A stretch of DNA of 64,000 bases from Rebecca billardiae RCC1528 (Eukaryota; Haptophyta), in assembly GCA_965240325.2 (NCBI GenBank), contig OZ251226.1:1674001-1738000 (forward strand). The letters are read 5' to 3'. Under the pieces are notes generated by a model. That model had not been told where the DNA came from. It did no database searches and worked only from the letters and a program-made list of their open reading frames with translations. Position numbers and translations under genes: made by a program. This document shows positions 63,105 to 64,000 of the stretch, one piece after another. Position 1 is the stretch's first letter. Each line of letters begins with the position of its first letter.

Positions 63105-64000
63105 ATGGCGGCGCCGTCTCGTACGGCGGCAGCTGCGGATGTGGCGGCGGTCGACGAGGTGTACCGCAAGCACTGGCGGCCGGGCCTTCACAATCTCGCC
63201 CCTGGCCTGCCATACTGGGGCCCGCCCGCCGCATCCATCGGTGCGCTCTCCCGCGCAGACCTGGCGGCCCGTGCTTTGCACGAGTACGGCGACGTCCACG
63301 GCGCTCCGGGCCTGGTGGGCGCGATCGAGCGCAAGCTGCGCGCGGAGAACGGCCTCGATCTCACGGGTAGGCGAGTGATGGTGACGGCCGGCGCCAACCA
63401 GGCGTACGTGAACGCGCTCATGGCGACGTGCTCCCCGGGCGATGCTGTGCTCATCTTTGCACCCTTCTACTTCACGCACCGGGTCGCTGCGCAGCTGCTC
63501 GACATCGAGCCGATCGTCGAGCTCACCGACCCCGCGACGCTTTTGCCCGCGCCTGGGGCGATCACGCGCGCAGCGCAGCAGAACGGTTCGAGGTTGAAGG
63601 CCGTCGTGCTCGCGAGCCCGGGCAATCCGAGCGGCGCGGTCATCCCGGAGTCGGCGATGCGGCTGCTGGTCGAGGAGGCCGAGAGCGCGGCGCTGTGGCT
63701 GATCTCAGACGAGGCGTATGAGCACTTCGTGTTCGACGGCGCGGCGCACTGGTCGCCGCGGGGCGATCACGTCATCAACATCTTCACCATGAGCAAGAGC
63801 TACGGGATGGCAGGCTGGCGCGTGGGGTACATGTGCTATCCTGACGCGCTCGATGCTGCACTGGTCAAGGTGCAGGACACGATCCCAACGCACGCCGCCG
63901 CCTGCAGCCAGCTGCTCGCGGAGGCCGCGCTCGACGGGGCGGGATCGGCATGGGTGCGCGCGCAGGTGGCTACGCTCGAGCCCGTGCGAGCGCACATGCG
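63105..64000 (+). CDS. PLP-dependent class I/II aminotransferase, 3' partial
   Basis: From ATG 63105 (MAAPSRTAAAADVAAVDEVYRKHW) the frame stays open to the window end, 298 residues seen. Fold-type I landmarks run in order: YGDVHGAPGLVGAIERKL (substrate/PLP loop), VTAGANQAYVNALMATCSPGDAV, APFYFTH, ASPGNPSGAVIPE (the N-P-S-G motif), LISDEAYEHFVFDG (the D-E-A-Y that contacts the PLP pyridine nitrogen and hydroxyl), and MSKSYGMAGWRVGY carrying the Schiff-base lysine in S-K-x5-G-W-R. The family covers aspartate, aromatic and kynurenine/glutamine aminotransferases; the substrate cannot be told from this part. No targeting peptide is obvious, suggesting a cytosolic enzyme. The last exon(s) lie beyond base 64000. 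Confidence 0.9.
   Translation, partial: MAAPSRTAAAADVAAVDEVYRKHWRPGLHNLAPGLPYWGPPAASIGALSRADLAARALHEYGDVHGAPGLVGAIERKLRAENGLDLTGRRVMVTAGANQAYVNALMATCSPGDAVLIFAPFYFTHRVAAQLLDIEPIVELTDPATLLPAPGAITRAAQQNGSRLKAVVLASPGNPSGAVIPESAMRLLVEEAESAALWLISDEAYEHFVFDGAAHWSPRGDHVINIFTMSKSYGMAGWRVGYMCYPDALDAALVKVQDTIPTHAAACSQLLAEAALDGAGSAWVRAQVATLEPVRAHM

Overview
This is nuclear DNA from a GC-rich, flagellated eukaryote, most likely a unicellular alga; haptophyte is my best guess, not proven. The coding genes have short spliceosomal introns (81-213 nt, typically GTGCGC...GCGCAG). They include IFT121/WDR35 (ciliary transport), UNC50, CDC123 and SNAPC3, and a copia-type LTR retrotransposon is present. Base composition is extremely G+C rich in coding sequence, broken by (TA)n microsatellites. 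Because of that composition, nearly every gene has long shadow ORFs in other frames, and these are left out.

Layout, 0-16.7 kb: the 3' end of a DUF2358/NTF2-like gene; a phosphate-transporter-like MFS protein fused to a Sec14/CRAL-TRIO domain (minus); a small membrane-anchored Cys-rich ShKT-like protein; a small secreted/membrane protein (minus); an F-box protein with a WD-like propeller; CDC123; the six-exon IFT121 gene; UNC50 (minus). At 17.0-27.6 kb lies the most striking gene: a predicted 3,489-aa protein that joins a KRE6/SKN1-like GH16 module, an EGF-like module, a membrane anchor, an FKS1 domain and a complete GT48 beta-1,3-glucan synthase. It could combine beta-1,3-glucan polymerisation with beta-glucan remodelling in one polypeptide. 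A BTB-BACK-WD40 protein follows at 28.2-30.8 kb.

31-49 kb is a repeat-rich accessory zone. It holds an apparently intact copia element (33638-40309) with 325-bp LTRs that read as identical, inserted in a (TA)n tract; a GT92-like glycosyltransferase; a truncated, frameshifted duplicate of the 3' end of the coiled-coil gene found at 52.4 kb; at least three dispersed repeat families; a 56-bp-armed palindrome; and a decayed gene at 47.2-47.7 kb.

49-64 kb returns to genes: a mitochondrion-targeted FIST-LON fusion (minus), a 2,192-aa alanine-rich coiled-coil protein with Sfi1-like AL..W motifs (minus), SNAPC3 (minus), a leucine-rich-repeat-like protein (minus) and the 5' part of a PLP aminotransferase that runs off the window. 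Several neighbours are divergent pairs sharing short promoter regions (3054-3233, 5036-5112, 16643-16999, about 63041-63104). Gene calls rest on recognised motifs and on splice junctions that keep the frame; no database search was possible.
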